Positions 26,206 to 35,348 of a DNA stretch of 62,531 bases are shown piece after piece. The stretch is from an uncultured Nitrospiraceae bacterium (GTDB lineage: Bacteria; Nitrospirota; Thermodesulfovibrionia; Thermodesulfovibrionales; SM23-35). The DNA is taken from contig CAKZPA010000008.1 in NCBI GenBank assembly GCA_937138415.1, positions 1 to 62,531 on the forward strand. Reading direction: 5' to 3'. A program made the translations under genes and the position numbers. The notes below the pieces were generated by a model that saw nothing but the letters and a program-made list of their open reading frames with translations, was not told the DNA's origin and did not search any database. Every line of letters starts with the position of its first letter. Position 1 is the first letter of the stretch.

Positions 26206-28302
26206 TTACTTCTCTTTCGATACTTTCCTCTCCCGCATCGCCTCTTTTCTCGACAGACGTATCCTGCCCATCTTGTCGATCTCGATCACCTTGACGAGCA
26301 CCTCGTCGCCCTCTTTGATCTCGTCCGTGACCTTTGCGATCCTCCGATCCGATATCTGCGAAATGTGGAGGAGACCCTCGGTCCCCGGGAGGATCTCCAC
26401 GAATGCGCCGAAATCCACGATGCGCTTGACCTTCCCCAAATAGATTTTCCCGTACTCCGCCTCGGCGATGATGCTATTGATAATCTCGATTGCTTTCCTG
26501 GCCGACTCGCCGTCCGGTGACGCGATATTGATGAGTCCGCTGTCTTCGATGTCTATCTTCACGCCGGTCTGCTCCACGATGCCGCGAATAACTTTCCCTC
26601 CGGTGCCGATTACGTCGCGGATCTTCTCCTGCTTGATCTGCATGGTGTATATCCTCGGCGCGTAGGGCGCAAGATTTTCACGAGGCGCCGGGATGGTTTC
26701 GTTCATCTTCTCGAGGATGTGAAGCCTTCCCTGACGTGCCTGCTCGATCGCCTTCTCCATGATGGCGCGGGAAATGCCGCTTATCTTCGTATCGAGCTGG
26801 AATGCGGTGATCCCTTTTGCCGTCCCCGTCACTTTAAAATCCATGTCCCCGAGATGGTCCTCCAATCCGAGAATGTCGGTCAGGATAACAACCTGATCCC
26901 CCTCCTTAATGAGCCCCATCGCGATCCCCGCAACGTGAGATCTGACCGGCACGCCGGCATCCATGAGGGCGAGGGAACCGCCACAGACCGTTGCCATGGA
27001 TGAGGAACCGTTCGATTCCAGGATATCCGAAACGATACGGATCGTGTACGGGAATTCGGTCTTCGGAGGAATGACCGCCTTCAACGCCCTCTCGGCGAGC
27101 ATGCCGTGCCCGATCTCGCGTCTCCCGGGCGAGCGCAACGGTTTCACCTCGCCGACGCTGAACGGCGGAAAATTGTAGTGGAGCATGAACGTTTTGTACG
27201 ATTCCCCTTCGAGAGCGTCAATCTTCTGTTCGTCATCGGATGTGCCGAGCGTCACGACCGCAAGGCACTGAGTCTCCCCTCGAATGAAGAGGGCCGAACC
27301 GTGCGTCCTCGGAAGAATACCGACTTCCGCGCTAATGGTCCTTATGTCCTCGGCAGTCCTCCCGTCTGCCCGCCTGTTTTCTTTGATGATCATCCCCCGC
27401 ACGAGGTCCTTCTCTATTTCCTGGAACACGTGGACGATCTCCCTCGTCCGCTCCTGATCCGTCGTGTTGAGCTGCTCGAGCAACTCCTTCAGAACGTCGT
27501 CGAGGGCATTCTGCCGTCTCAACTTGTCGGAGATCGTCAGTGCGCCCTCCATTTTCTCCAACGCCAGTGTCTTGATCGTCGCGCGCAGTTCCTCGTCGAC
27601 GACGGGTACCGAAAATGCCCTCTTTTCCTTCCCCGCAATGTCGCGAAGCTCCCTCTGCACCCGGCAGATTCTCTTTATTTCCCCATGCGCGACATCGAGC
27701 GCTTCGAGGAGATCGCGCTCGGAAATCTCCTGCGCTTCACCCTCGACCATCATGACCGCTTCTTCCGTCCCTGCAACCACAAGGTTCAGGTCGCACTCTT
27801 CGACTTCTCTCAGGTCAGGGTTGATGACGAACGAGTCGGAAATCCGACCGATCCGCACAGCCCCAACGGGAGCCTGGAAAGGGATATCGGATATCATGAG
27901 TGCGCTCGACATGCTGATGATGCCGAGGATGTCGGCGATATTCTCATCCCCATAGGACAGGACGTTGACGATACACTGCGTCTCGCAGTAGAACCCCTTC
28001 TCGAAGAGCGGCCTGAGGGGGCGGTCGATGAGGCGGGACGTCAGTACTTCCTTCTCGGACGGGCGGCCTTCCCTCTTGAAGAAGCCGCCTGGGATTTTGC
28101 CCGCTGCATACGCCTTCTCCTGGTAATCGACCGTGAGCGGGAAAAAATCGAGTCCTTCCTTCGGATTTTTGTCTGCGACCGCGGTGGCAAGCACAACGGT
28201 GTCACCATACTGCGCGAGCACGGCTCCGTCAGCCTGCCGTGCGAGTTTGCCAGTTTCCAGGGTGAGGTTCTTTCCGCGAACCTCGATCTCGACTCTCTTC
28301 AT
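26206..28302 (-). CDS. pnp: Polyribonucleotide nucleotidyltransferase
   Basis: 3'-5' phosphorolytic exoribonuclease of the RNA degradosome. The 698 residues comprise two RNase PH domains (about 10-220 and 310-530) joined by a helical linker, then KH (about 550-610) and S1 RNA-binding domains (about 615-690). Visible signatures include GGFFKREGRPSEKE, the second-core catalytic DIxGLEDHLGDMDFKV-like stretch and the KH motif IRDVIGTGGKVIRGI. Its start overlaps the rpsO stop by one base. Classic rpsO-pnp autoregulated operon; it ends at a strong terminator. Confidence 0.97.
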   Translation of the reverse strand: MKRVEIEVRGKNLTLETGKLARQADGAVLAQYGDTVVLATAVADKNPKEGLDFFPLTVDYQEKAYAAGKIPGGFFKREGRPSEKEVLTSRLIDRPLRPLFEKGFYCETQCIVNVLSYGDENIADILGIISMSSALMISDIPFQAPVGAVRIGRISDSFVINPDLREVEECDLNLVVAGTEEAVMMVEGEAQEISERDLLEALDVAHGEIKRICRVQRELRDIAGKEKRAFSVPVVDEELRATIKTLALEKMEGALTISDKLRRQNALDDVLKELLEQLNTTDQERTREIVHVFQEIEKDLVRGMIIKENRRADGRTAEDIRTISAEVGILPRTHGSALFIRGETQCLAVVTLGTSDDEQKIDALEGESYKTFMLHYNFPPFSVGEVKPLRSPGRREIGHGMLAERALKAVIPPKTEFPYTIRIVSDILESNGSSSMATVCGGSLALMDAGVPVRSHVAGIAMGLIKEGDQVVILTDILGLEDHLGDMDFKVTGTAKGITAFQLDTKISGISRAIMEKAIEQARQGRLHILEKMNETIPAPRENLAPYAPRIYTMQIKQEKIRDVIGTGGKVIRGIVEQTGVKIDIEDSGLINIASPDGESARKAIEIINSIIAEAEYGKIYLGKVKRIVDFGAFVEILPGTEGLLHISQISDRRIAKVTDEIKEGDEVLVKVIEIDKMGRIRLSRKEAMRERKVSKEK

Positions 28303-28571
28303 TACTTGCGAATCTCTAACCGCTCGATGACTTTTTCGTATCGGCTTCTGTCGGACTTTTTGAGATAGTCGAGTAGCTTTCTCCTCTGGCTGACGAGTTT
28401 GAGAAGACCTCTCCTCGAATGGTGATCCTTCTTGTGCAGTTTGAAATGCTCGGTGAGGTAATTGATCCTCGTGCTGAGCAGTGCGATCTGTACCTCCGGA
28501 GAACCTGTATCGGTATCGTGAATCTGGTACGCGCTAATAATATTCAGTTTTTCTGCTTTGTCGATTGACAT
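28302..28571 (-). CDS. rpsO: 30S ribosomal protein S15
   Basis: Primary 16S rRNA-binding protein of the small-subunit platform, 89 residues, full length. It contains [20 protein letters not shown] and [20 protein letters not shown], which match the universally conserved S15 helices. It lies directly upstream of pnp as in most bacteria, with a recognisable promoter about 20 bases before the start. Confidence 0.98.
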   Translation of the reverse strand: MSIDKAEKLNIISAYQIHDTDTGSPEVQIALLSTRINYLTEHFKLHKKDHHSRRGLLKLVSQRRKLLDYLKKSDRSRYEKVIERLEIRK

Positions 28572-28588
28572 CGATCCACCGCCTTTCC

Positions 28589-28617
28589 TCTATAGTGCAA
28601 TAGTTAGACTACCACAA
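28589..28617 (-). promoter_or_regulatory. Promoter of rpsO-pnp
   Basis: On the minus strand TTGTGG (28612-28617), 17 bases, TATAGA (28589-28594), then about 17 bases to the rpsO ATG. The leader contains the purine-rich AAAGGCGG. Confidence 0.5.
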
Positions 28618-28728
28618 CATCTCGCGACCTGTAAAGAAATCTCCCCCGCCACACACGGCGCACGCACCCCGCGCTTGTATGCCTCCCCGCCATCCCTCAG
28701 GGAGCCGAAGAACAACGCGTGTTCGCCC

Positions 28729-31398
28729 TCAGACGGTCGACTTCGCGAGGTCTTTCTTCGTTTTCTCCTTGAGCGCCGCCTGCGCCGCGGCCAATCTGGC
28801 AATCGGGACGCGGTACGGCGAACAGCTCACGTAATCGAGCCCTATTTTATGGCAGAATTCGACGGACTTCGGATCGCCGCCATGTTCGCCACAGATACCC
28901 ATCTTCAGGTTCCGCTTGACGTTCCTCCCCTTGTCGACCGCGATCCGCATGAGGACGCCTATCCCTTCCTGATCGAGCGTGATAAAGGGATCGTTATCCA
29001 GAATCGCTTTTTCGACATAGTACGGGAGAAATCGTCCGGCATCGTCGCGCGACAGACCGAACGCAGTCTGCGTGAGGTCGTTCGTGCCGAAGGAATAGAA
29101 ATCGGCCTGCGTCGCAATTTCGTCCGACGTAATCGCAGCCCGCGGGAGCTCGATCATCGTCCCGACAGTGTAGGGAACTTTCGTGCCGTACGCCTTCTGA
29201 ACCTCGTCAGCGACCTTCACGGTCAACTCGCGCATCATCTTCAGCTCATTGACGTGCCCGACGAGTGGGATCATGATTTCGGGAATGACCTTGATCTTTT
29301 GTTTCGAAAGTTCACACGCGGCTTCCATAATCGCCCTGACCTGCATCTCGTAGATCTCGGGATACGTAATGCCCAGCCTGCACCCCCTGTGACCGAGCAT
29401 TGGGTTGAACTCCTGCAGCACTCTATTCCGTGCTTTCAACTTCTCAACCGGAACCTCCATCGCCGTCGCGAGAGACCGGAGCTCATCATCGGAATGGGGG
29501 AGAAACTCGTGGAGCGGCGGATCGAGAAGGCGGATCGTCACCGGAAGACCCTTCATCACCCGGAATATTTCGATAAAATCGCCCTTCTGCATCGGGAGCA
29601 GCTTCGCGAGCGCCTTCTTCCTCCCTTCCGTGTCGTCGGCGAGGATCATCTCGCGCATCGCACTGATTCGCTCAGGGGCAAAAAACATGTGCTCGGTTCT
29701 GCACAGTCCGATTCCCTCGGCACCGAATTCGCGCGCGACGCGGGCATCGTGCGCCGTATCGGCGTTCGTCCGCACGCCGAGTTTCCGGTACTCGTCGACC
29801 CATTTCATGAATGTGCCAAAATCGCCGGTCAACTCAGGGGTCACGAGGGGCACTTGACCGAGCATGACCTCGCCGGTCGTTCCGTTGAGGGTGATGTACT
29901 CCCACTCCCGCACCACTGTATCGTTTACCGTGAAGTATTTCTGCACCTCGTTGATGCTGATCGCCCCGCACCCGGCGACACAGCATTTGCCCATCCCTCG
30001 CGCGACAACCGCTGCGTGGGACGTCATGCCGCCCCGTGCCGTGAGAATGCCCTGTGCTGCATTCATTCCCCCGATATCTTCCGGCGACGTTTCGGCCCGC
30101 ACGAGAATAACCTTCTCGCCGCGTTCCGCGGCCTTCTCCGCATCTTCAGCCGTAAAGACAACTTTCCCGACCGCCGCACCCGGCGACGCGGGGAGTCCCT
30201 TCGCGAGCACGGTCACCTTGGCCTTCGGGTCGATCATCGGATGGAGGAGCTGATCGAGCTGCTGGGGGTCGATGCGCAGTATCGCGGTCGTCTTGTCGAT
30301 GAGCCTCTCCTTGACCATATCGATTGCGATCTTCAGAGCTGCCGCGGCCGTCCTCTTCCCGACCCTCGTCTGGAGCATGTAGAGCTTGCCTTCCTGCACG
30401 GTGAATTCTATGTCGAGCATATCCTTGTAGTGCCGCTCGAGTTTCTTGTAAATCCGATCGAGTTCGGCGTAGGCCTTCGGGAGCCGTTTCTTGAGCTCCT
30501 CGATCTTGAGAGGGGTTCTGATACCGGCCACGACGTCTTCGCCCTGCGCATTGATGAGGCACTCCGCAAAAAACCGCTTCTCTCCTGTCGACGGGTCGCG
30601 CGTAAAGCCGACGCCCGTGCCCGATGTTTCGCCCAGGTTACCGAAGACCATCGCCTGTATGTTGCACGCTGTGCCGAGCGTATCTGGGATGTCGTTCAGT
30701 TTTCTGTACTTGACGGCCCTTTCGCCGAACCACGAACCGAAGACTGCGTTGATCGCCTTCTTCAGTTGCTCCAAAGGATCCGACGGGAAGTCCTCCCCCG
30801 TATTCTTCTTGTAAATGTGTTTATACTCCTCGACGAGCTGTTTCAGATCCTCCGCGCTCAATTCCGTATCCAGGCGAACGCCCCTCTTCTCCTTCATTTC
30901 TTCGAGAACCTTCTCGAATTTTGCCCTTTCCACGCCCATGACGATGCTCCCGAACATCGTGATGAGCCGACGGTAGGCATCATAGACGAATCGCTCGTTG
31001 CCGGTCTTTCTGATCAGCGCGATCATGGTTGCCTCGTTCAGTCCGAGATTGAGAACGGTGTCCATCATCCCGGGCATCGAAAACTTCGCACCCGACCGCA
31101 CGGAAACGAGCAGGGGATTGACGGGATCGCCAAATTTCATCCCCATTGCTTTCTCGACTTTTTTGAGATTTTCGAGAACCTCCTCCCACAGACCGGGAGG
31201 ATATTTCTTTCCCGCCTTGAAATATTCATTGCACGCTTCCGTCGTGATCGTAAATCCTGCGGGAACGGGTATCTTGAGGTTCGTCATCTCCGCCAATCCA
31301 GCACCTTTCCCGCCGAGAAGGTCTTTCATGTCTCCTCTTCCGTCAGCCCTCCCGTTTCCGAAGAAATAGACATACTTCTTCCGAGCCTTCTTTGCCAT
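28729..31398 (-). CDS. ppdK: Pyruvate, phosphate dikinase
   Basis: Interconverts pyruvate, ATP and Pi with phosphoenolpyruvate, AMP and PPi, for gluconeogenesis from acetyl-CoA-derived pyruvate or for PPi-linked glycolysis. The 889 residues have the ATP-grasp N-terminal domain (FGNGRADGRGDMKDLLGGKG region), the swivelling phospho-histidine domain GGMTSHAAVVARGMGK (about 455-470) and the C-terminal PEP/pyruvate TIM barrel with CGEHGGDP. The start at 31398 (MAKKARKKYVYFFG) has GGGAGG seven bases upstream and matches the family; an in-frame ATG at 31482 is not supported. Confidence 0.96.
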   Translation of the reverse strand: MAKKARKKYVYFFGNGRADGRGDMKDLLGGKGAGLAEMTNLKIPVPAGFTITTEACNEYFKAGKKYPPGLWEEVLENLKKVEKAMGMKFGDPVNPLLVSVRSGAKFSMPGMMDTVLNLGLNEATMIALIRKTGNERFVYDAYRRLITMFGSIVMGVERAKFEKVLEEMKEKRGVRLDTELSAEDLKQLVEEYKHIYKKNTGEDFPSDPLEQLKKAINAVFGSWFGERAVKYRKLNDIPDTLGTACNIQAMVFGNLGETSGTGVGFTRDPSTGEKRFFAECLINAQGEDVVAGIRTPLKIEELKKRLPKAYAELDRIYKKLERHYKDMLDIEFTVQEGKLYMLQTRVGKRTAAAALKIAIDMVKERLIDKTTAILRIDPQQLDQLLHPMIDPKAKVTVLAKGLPASPGAAVGKVVFTAEDAEKAAERGEKVILVRAETSPEDIGGMNAAQGILTARGGMTSHAAVVARGMGKCCVAGCGAISINEVQKYFTVNDTVVREWEYITLNGTTGEVMLGQVPLVTPELTGDFGTFMKWVDEYRKLGVRTNADTAHDARVAREFGAEGIGLCRTEHMFFAPERISAMREMILADDTEGRKKALAKLLPMQKGDFIEIFRVMKGLPVTIRLLDPPLHEFLPHSDDELRSLATAMEVPVEKLKARNRVLQEFNPMLGHRGCRLGITYPEIYEMQVRAIMEAACELSKQKIKVIPEIMIPLVGHVNELKMMRELTVKVADEVQKAYGTKVPYTVGTMIELPRAAITSDEIATQADFYSFGTNDLTQTAFGLSRDDAGRFLPYYVEKAILDNDPFITLDQEGIGVLMRIAVDKGRNVKRNLKMGICGEHGGDPKSVEFCHKIGLDYVSCSPYRVPIARLAAAQAALKEKTKKDLAKSTV

Positions 31399-31431
31399 GA
31401 CGATAGCCTCCCAATCGTAAATTTGCCTATT

Positions 31432-31460
31432 AGGATACCTCACGAACCCAATAAATTCAA
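31432..31460 (-). promoter_or_regulatory. Possible promoter of ppdK
   Basis: On the minus strand TTGAAT (31455-31460), 17 bases, TATCCT (31432-31437). It lies 33 bases before the ppdK ATG in the region shared with the divergent redoxin genes. Confidence 0.4.
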
Positions 31461-31585
31461 TGCGATTACGCTCTTTTCCCACCGCTCACAATCGCGGAAG
31501 TTACCCGTTTCCTCCCTGGGTTGCTTGACAGAAACGGCGACGCGAAGAGAGAATAGTGTCGTGCGATCATCGAAAGGAGAATATC

Positions 31586-32170
31586 ATGAATGAGGGAACG
31601 AAAATCCTCATCGCCGCTGTCCTCGCGGTTTTCATTGGGATACGTGCCGGCGGAAGTGGGAACGCCTCGGAGAAGACGCCGTTAAAGGGAGAACGTTTCC
31701 CGGATATCCGTCTCGCTGTGCCCGAGAAAGAGGCAGAGAAGTCCTATCTCGGTCTCTCCGGGAAAGGAACCTTCGCCCTCTCGGACGTCAAGGCCGACGT
31801 TCTGATCATCGAAATATTCAGTATGTACTGTCCCTATTGCCAGAAAGAGGCGCCTCTCGTGAACCAGCTCTTCGAAACGATCGGCAAAGCCGAAGACGTG
31901 AAGAACCGGATAAAGGTGATCGGCATCGGAGCGGGCAATACCCCGTTCGAGGTCGATGTTTTCAGAACCCAGTATGCGGTCCCTTTTCCCCTTTTTGACG
32001 ATCAATCTTACGACGTGTACAAGAGAATCGGCGAGGTACGGACGCCTTATTTTTTCGTTCTGAAACTGCATCCCGATCGATCCAATACGATCGTGTATTC
32101 GAAGGTGGGCACCATCGGCGACCCTGCCCAATTCCTCGCCTTCGTTCGTGACGAGGCTGGCCTGAAATGA
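31586..32170 (+). CDS. Secreted TlpA-like thioredoxin-fold protein (CPYC)
   Basis: Exported redox protein of 194 residues. A signal peptide or anchor occupies about residues 1-25. The thioredoxin fold follows, with the active site FSMYCPYCQKEAP (CPYC), the cis-proline strand TPYFFVL and no haem-binding site. It is the first of three tandem thioredoxin-fold genes and resembles the third one in sequence and spacing of motifs, suggesting duplication. Start at 31586 chosen because AAAGGAGA lies just upstream. A thiol-disulfide reductant or electron donor for the peroxiredoxin encoded next is an inference from position. Confidence 0.82.
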   Translation: MNEGTKILIAAVLAVFIGIRAGGSGNASEKTPLKGERFPDIRLAVPEKEAEKSYLGLSGKGTFALSDVKADVLIIEIFSMYCPYCQKEAPLVNQLFETIGKAEDVKNRIKVIGIGAGNTPFEVDVFRTQYAVPFPLFDDQSYDVYKRIGEVRTPYFFVLKLHPDRSNTIVYSKVGTIGDPAQFLAFVRDEAGLK

Positions 32171-32181
32171 GGAGGGAATCC

Positions 32182-32778
32182 ATGGAACGACTCGAACGTA
32201 TGGTTTTTTTCATCATGCTTTCTCTTTTCGCTCTTGCATCCGTCGCGTCCGCCGCATCGGAACAGTTCAAGGGATTGATTTACGATCCGGGGAAACTGAG
32301 GCCCATCGATAGCAGGACTCATCTGAAAGTCGGCATGAAGGCCCCCGATTTCAGTCTGCCCTCCCTTTCAGGGGAACGCGTCACCTTGAGTCAGTTTCGC
32401 GGAAAGAAGAATGTGGTTCTGACGTTTGTGCCCGCGGCCTGGACCCCTGTGTGTTCAGACCAGTGGCCCGGTTACAATATCGCGAAGAGCATCTTCGAGA
32501 AACACAACGCCCTACTTCTCGGGATCACGGTCGACAACATCCCGACGCTCTTCGCATGGACCCGGGAAATGGGCGGCCTCTGGTTTCCCGTGCTCTCGGA
32601 CTTTCAGCCGCATGGCGCGGTGTCAAAGAAGTACGGCGTCCTCCGGTCGAACGGAACCTCCGAGAGAGCGCTCTTCGTCATCGACAAGAAAGGCGTTATC
32701 CGTTACATGGACGTCCACGACATCAACAAGAGGCCTCCCTTCGACGCACTCGTGAGAGAGCTTGAGAAGCTCGAATAG
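32182..32778 (+). CDS. Secreted AhpC/TSA-family peroxiredoxin
   Basis: Peroxidase of 198 residues with an N-terminal signal peptide (about 1-25, ending near ASA). The peroxidatic cysteine lies in FVPAAWTPVCSDQWPGY (PxxxTxxC pattern). No clear resolving cysteine is seen downstream, so it may act as a 1-Cys enzyme or use the neighbouring thioredoxin-fold proteins. GAGGAGGGAATCC precedes the ATG at 32182. It overlaps the third gene by 17 bases. It would remove peroxides in the periplasm of an anaerobe. Confidence 0.88.
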   Translation: MERLERMVFFIMLSLFALASVASAASEQFKGLIYDPGKLRPIDSRTHLKVGMKAPDFSLPSLSGERVTLSQFRGKKNVVLTFVPAAWTPVCSDQWPGYNIAKSIFEKHNALLLGITVDNIPTLFAWTREMGGLWFPVLSDFQPHGAVSKKYGVLRSNGTSERALFVIDKKGVIRYMDVHDINKRPPFDALVRELEKLE

Positions 32779-33337
32779 GATCGTCTTTCACCTTTCTCTC
32801 CTCGCGCTCTACTGCGCGGTCTTCCCATTCGCCGGGCGCGATGCTGCCGCTCAACCGTTATCGAAGGGAGCTCCCTTCCCGAATGTCGTGTTCACCGCTT
32901 CGGGATCGGATGACCTCATGGAATACCTCGGCGCGCGCGGGAAGAAGACGGTCCGCCTCGACGACATGCGCGGCTCTCTTTTTATCGTGGAAGTATTCAG
33001 CGCGTATTGCGTCAGTTGCCCGAAGAATGTCCCGGTCCTGAACGCCGTCTACGCCTCCGTCGAAAAGGATCCTCTCCTGAGAGGACGAGTGAAGGTGTTC
33101 GCGATCGCAATCGGCAACACGGCGGAGGAGGCGAAACGGTATGTGGCTGCCCATAGTCTCCTGTTTCCGGTATTCACCGACTACGATTTCACGATTCACG
33201 ACAAGCTGGGTCGGCCGCGCGTTCCCTTCACACTCTATGTGAAAAAGACGTCGAAGAAAAAGACGGTCGTCGGCGTGCACCAGGGAGTACTCGATTCTGC
33301 GGATTTCGTCTTGAAGAATGTGCGCTCGTCGCTATGA
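32762..33337 (+). CDS. Secreted thioredoxin-fold protein (CVSC)
   Basis: Exported protein of 191 residues starting with TTG inside the end of the peroxiredoxin gene; GAGAGAG is a modest ribosome-binding site. It has a signal peptide (about 1-30), then a thioredoxin fold with EVFSAYCVSCPKNVPVLN (CVSC) and VPFTLYV as the cis-proline strand. It is clearly related to the first gene of the trio (FS-YC--C then KV-I-IGNT). The unusual Val-Ser inside the active site suggests a redox potential different from CPYC. No characterised function is known. Confidence 0.8.
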   Translation: MRSSNRIVFHLSLLALYCAVFPFAGRDAAAQPLSKGAPFPNVVFTASGSDDLMEYLGARGKKTVRLDDMRGSLFIVEVFSAYCVSCPKNVPVLNAVYASVEKDPLLRGRVKVFAIAIGNTAEEAKRYVAAHSLLFPVFTDYDFTIHDKLGRPRVPFTLYVKKTSKKKTVVGVHQGVLDSADFVLKNVRSSL

Positions 33338-33385
33338 TGCAAAAAGCGCGCTACGGGAATGAAGTGTGGATGCGCACGATCTGGG

Positions 33386-34699
33386 CTAAACGCCTATGTT
33401 CAGCACGGGTATCCCGAGCCGTTGCCGCCTGTTCTCGCCTTTGAAAAGATCCTCTGTCCGTGCAGGGATATCGCCCCTCTCGCCTTCGTGCTGGGCCTGT
33501 CTTTTCGTCGGCAGGCTGGCCGCGTGATGGACCATGTATTTGCCGAACTTTTCCGACAAGGTATCGATCGCTCGGTAAATCCGGGACATTTTGTCGATCT
33601 TCGCATGATCATCGAACAGTGTGTACTGGGTTTCTCTCTCCGGGACCAGTCCCGCCAAGACGACCCCTGTCTGGCGGTACGAGGAGCGGGGTTCATAGAG
33701 ATACTGGAACCCTTCCCGAAGCGCTCTGAACAGATCCGCCGGATACGACGTGGGCCTGCTCAGTGTGATCTCGACACCCGTATTCCTGAATTCCTGCGTT
33801 CTGAGAAAAACGATGAGCCGTGTCGCGGCGATGTGGTAACGCCGTGCCTTGATGCAGGCGTTCTCGAGGTTTTTCGCGAGTTGGGCGAAGACGAATGTCG
33901 CGTCACGGGAAGGAGGAGTGAATGTCTTCGCTTTGCTGATCGATTGGTAGCTGGTTTTCGCATCCGTCACGACAGGATAGACAGACCGCCCGTTCAGCTC
34001 GTGCCAGATTTCCCGATACGGTTTCGAGAGATGAGACGCGATGAAGCGTTCATCCTTCCTGGCGAACTGGAGGGCGGTCGCGACACCGAATTTTCTCAGG
34101 AATGCGGCGGTATTCGGTCCGATACCCCATATCTTGTCGACAGGGAGATCCTGGAGATACCGGTGGATATCTCTCCCGGGAATCACGGTAAGCCCGCGCG
34201 GCTTCGCGTGTCTCGACCCTATTTTTGCGAGGACTTTCGTGATGCTTAGGCCGATGGATACGGTGAGCCCCAACTCGGACTCGACCGTTTCCTGTATCGT
34301 GCGCGCGATCGTTTCATAAGACCCGTGGAAGTGCCTCCGCAAGCCGGTCAGATCGACGAATGCCTCATCGATCGAGTATTCCTCTACGTCGGGGGAGAAC
34401 CGTCTGAGAATCCCGAACATCCGGAGGGAGAAAAGACTGTACGTCTCGTAATCGGAGGGGAGCACGATGATCTCCGGGCATACTCTCCTCACTTCGTAGA
34501 GGCTCATTCCGCGTTTCACCCCCCTCGCCTTTGCCTCGTAGCTTGCCGCTGCAACGATGCCCCTCTCTTTGCCGGTCACGACCGGTTTGCCGCGGAGTTC
34601 GGGATGGAGTGCCTGTTCGCAGGACGCAAAGAAGGCATCCGCATCGAGGTGGAGAACCGCTCTCGGCCATGAGTGGATCATGATCGACTGATTGTCCAT
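33386..34699 (-). CDS. Y-family DNA polymerase, DinB/UmuC-like
   Basis: Error-prone translesion polymerase of 437 residues. Catalytic acidic residues appear in HLDADAFFASCEQ (about 13-25) and EEYSIDEAFVDLTG (about 105-118), followed by the helix-hairpin-helix region (VDKIWGIGPNTAAFLRKFG) and the little finger. Near the C-terminus QYTLF fits the QxxLF pentapeptide that docks on the beta clamp. The gene follows lexA by 20 bases, so it is very probably SOS-induced from the lexA promoter. The start at 34699 is best by length; an ATG at 34681 is possible, and neither has a clear Shine-Dalgarno. Confidence 0.92.
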   Translation of the reverse strand: MDNQSIMIHSWPRAVLHLDADAFFASCEQALHPELRGKPVVTGKERGIVAAASYEAKARGVKRGMSLYEVRRVCPEIIVLPSDYETYSLFSLRMFGILRRFSPDVEEYSIDEAFVDLTGLRRHFHGSYETIARTIQETVESELGLTVSIGLSITKVLAKIGSRHAKPRGLTVIPGRDIHRYLQDLPVDKIWGIGPNTAAFLRKFGVATALQFARKDERFIASHLSKPYREIWHELNGRSVYPVVTDAKTSYQSISKAKTFTPPSRDATFVFAQLAKNLENACIKARRYHIAATRLIVFLRTQEFRNTGVEITLSRPTSYPADLFRALREGFQYLYEPRSSYRQTGVVLAGLVPERETQYTLFDDHAKIDKMSRIYRAIDTLSEKFGKYMVHHAASLPTKRQAQHEGERGDIPARTEDLFKGENRRQRLGIPVLNIGV

Positions 34700-34719
34700 T
34701 GCGCCAATGAAAGACGTCT

Positions 34720-35313
34720 CTAACGGTATTTCCTCACGACCGCGGTCACGACGCCGGCGATCGTGAGTTCTTTTTTGGGCCTGATCGGCTGGTATCTGGA
34801 ATTCGCCGGAACGAGCACCACACCCTCGCCCCGTTTTTTGATGTACTTCATCGTCCATTCCCCGTCGACTTCGGCAATGACAATATCCCCGTTTTTCGGC
34901 TCCACGCCCCTCTCGACGAGCACCATATCCCCGGGCAATATGCCGGCCTCCGACATCGAATCTCCCGATACCTTCAGCAAGAACGTCGCATCCGGATTAT
35001 TGATGAGGAGGTCGTCGAGGGATAATGTATCGACAAGCTCCTCTTCGGCAGGGCTCGGGAATCCGGCTTCGACCGTCCCGAGCAGCTTCACCGGTGCCGC
35101 TATGGACGAGGCGATGAGTCTCCCTTTCTCGTCCCTCTCGAGAACTTTCATCCTTTCGAGTCTGTTGACGAGCTTGTACACCGCGTTCTTCGACCGCATG
35201 CCGGTCATCTCCGCAATCTCCGAAAAGCTCGGCATTCTGCCTTTCCGATGGTAGAAGGCCGCTATCGTCCGGATCCTCTCTCTCAACGCATCGCTTTTTT
35301 CGGAAACAGGCAT
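34720..35313 (-). CDS. lexA: SOS-response repressor LexA
   Basis: Transcription repressor cleaved on RecA activation. The 197 residues have an N-terminal winged helix (FSEIAEMTGMRSKNAVYKLV) and an S24 peptidase domain with cleavage site Ala83-Gly84 (TVEAGFPSP), catalytic Ser119 (VSGDSMSEAGI) and Lys156 (EWTMKYI). It heads a unit with the DinB-like polymerase. A perfect palindrome sits inside its own promoter, so autoregulation is likely. There is no Shine-Dalgarno, and the -10 box ends five bases before the ATG, implying a leaderless message. Confidence 0.95.
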   Translation of the reverse strand: MPVSEKSDALRERIRTIAAFYHRKGRMPSFSEIAEMTGMRSKNAVYKLVNRLERMKVLERDEKGRLIASSIAAPVKLLGTVEAGFPSPAEEELVDTLSLDDLLINNPDATFLLKVSGDSMSEAGILPGDMVLVERGVEPKNGDIVIAEVDGEWTMKYIKKRGEGVVLVPANSRYQPIRPKKELTIAGVVTAVVRKYR

Positions 35314-35318
35314 GACTC

Positions 35319-35348
35319 ATTATAGAGTGAACGAACGTTCACTGTCAA
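35319..35348 (-). promoter_or_regulatory. Consensus promoter of lexA
   Basis: On the minus strand TTGACA (35343-35348), 18 bases, TATAAT (35319-35324): both hexamers match consensus perfectly. Only five bases separate the -10 box from the ATG at 35313. Confidence 0.85.
35326..35343 (-). promoter_or_regulatory. LexA operator (GAAC-N4-GTTC palindrome)
   Basis: AGTGAACG-AA-CGTTCACT is a perfect inverted repeat with eight-base arms. It contains GAAC-N4-GTTC, the core of the Gram-positive type LexA box, and fills the spacer between the -35 and -10 hexamers, so bound LexA would occlude RNA polymerase. Assignment as the LexA site is inference from position and core sequence. Confidence 0.82.

Noticed and set aside
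28558-31593. Very long open frame (about 1000 codons) on the plus strand
   Set aside because: It runs antisense to ppdK and rpsO, which are certain genes; the translation is Arg/His/Asp-rich with no family resemblance. It is an effect of strong GC-biased codon use.
34700-34858. Longer N-terminus for the DinB-like polymerase
   Set aside because: The extra 53 residues overlap the end of lexA in another frame and are Arg-rich filler; the catalytic core begins just after 34699.
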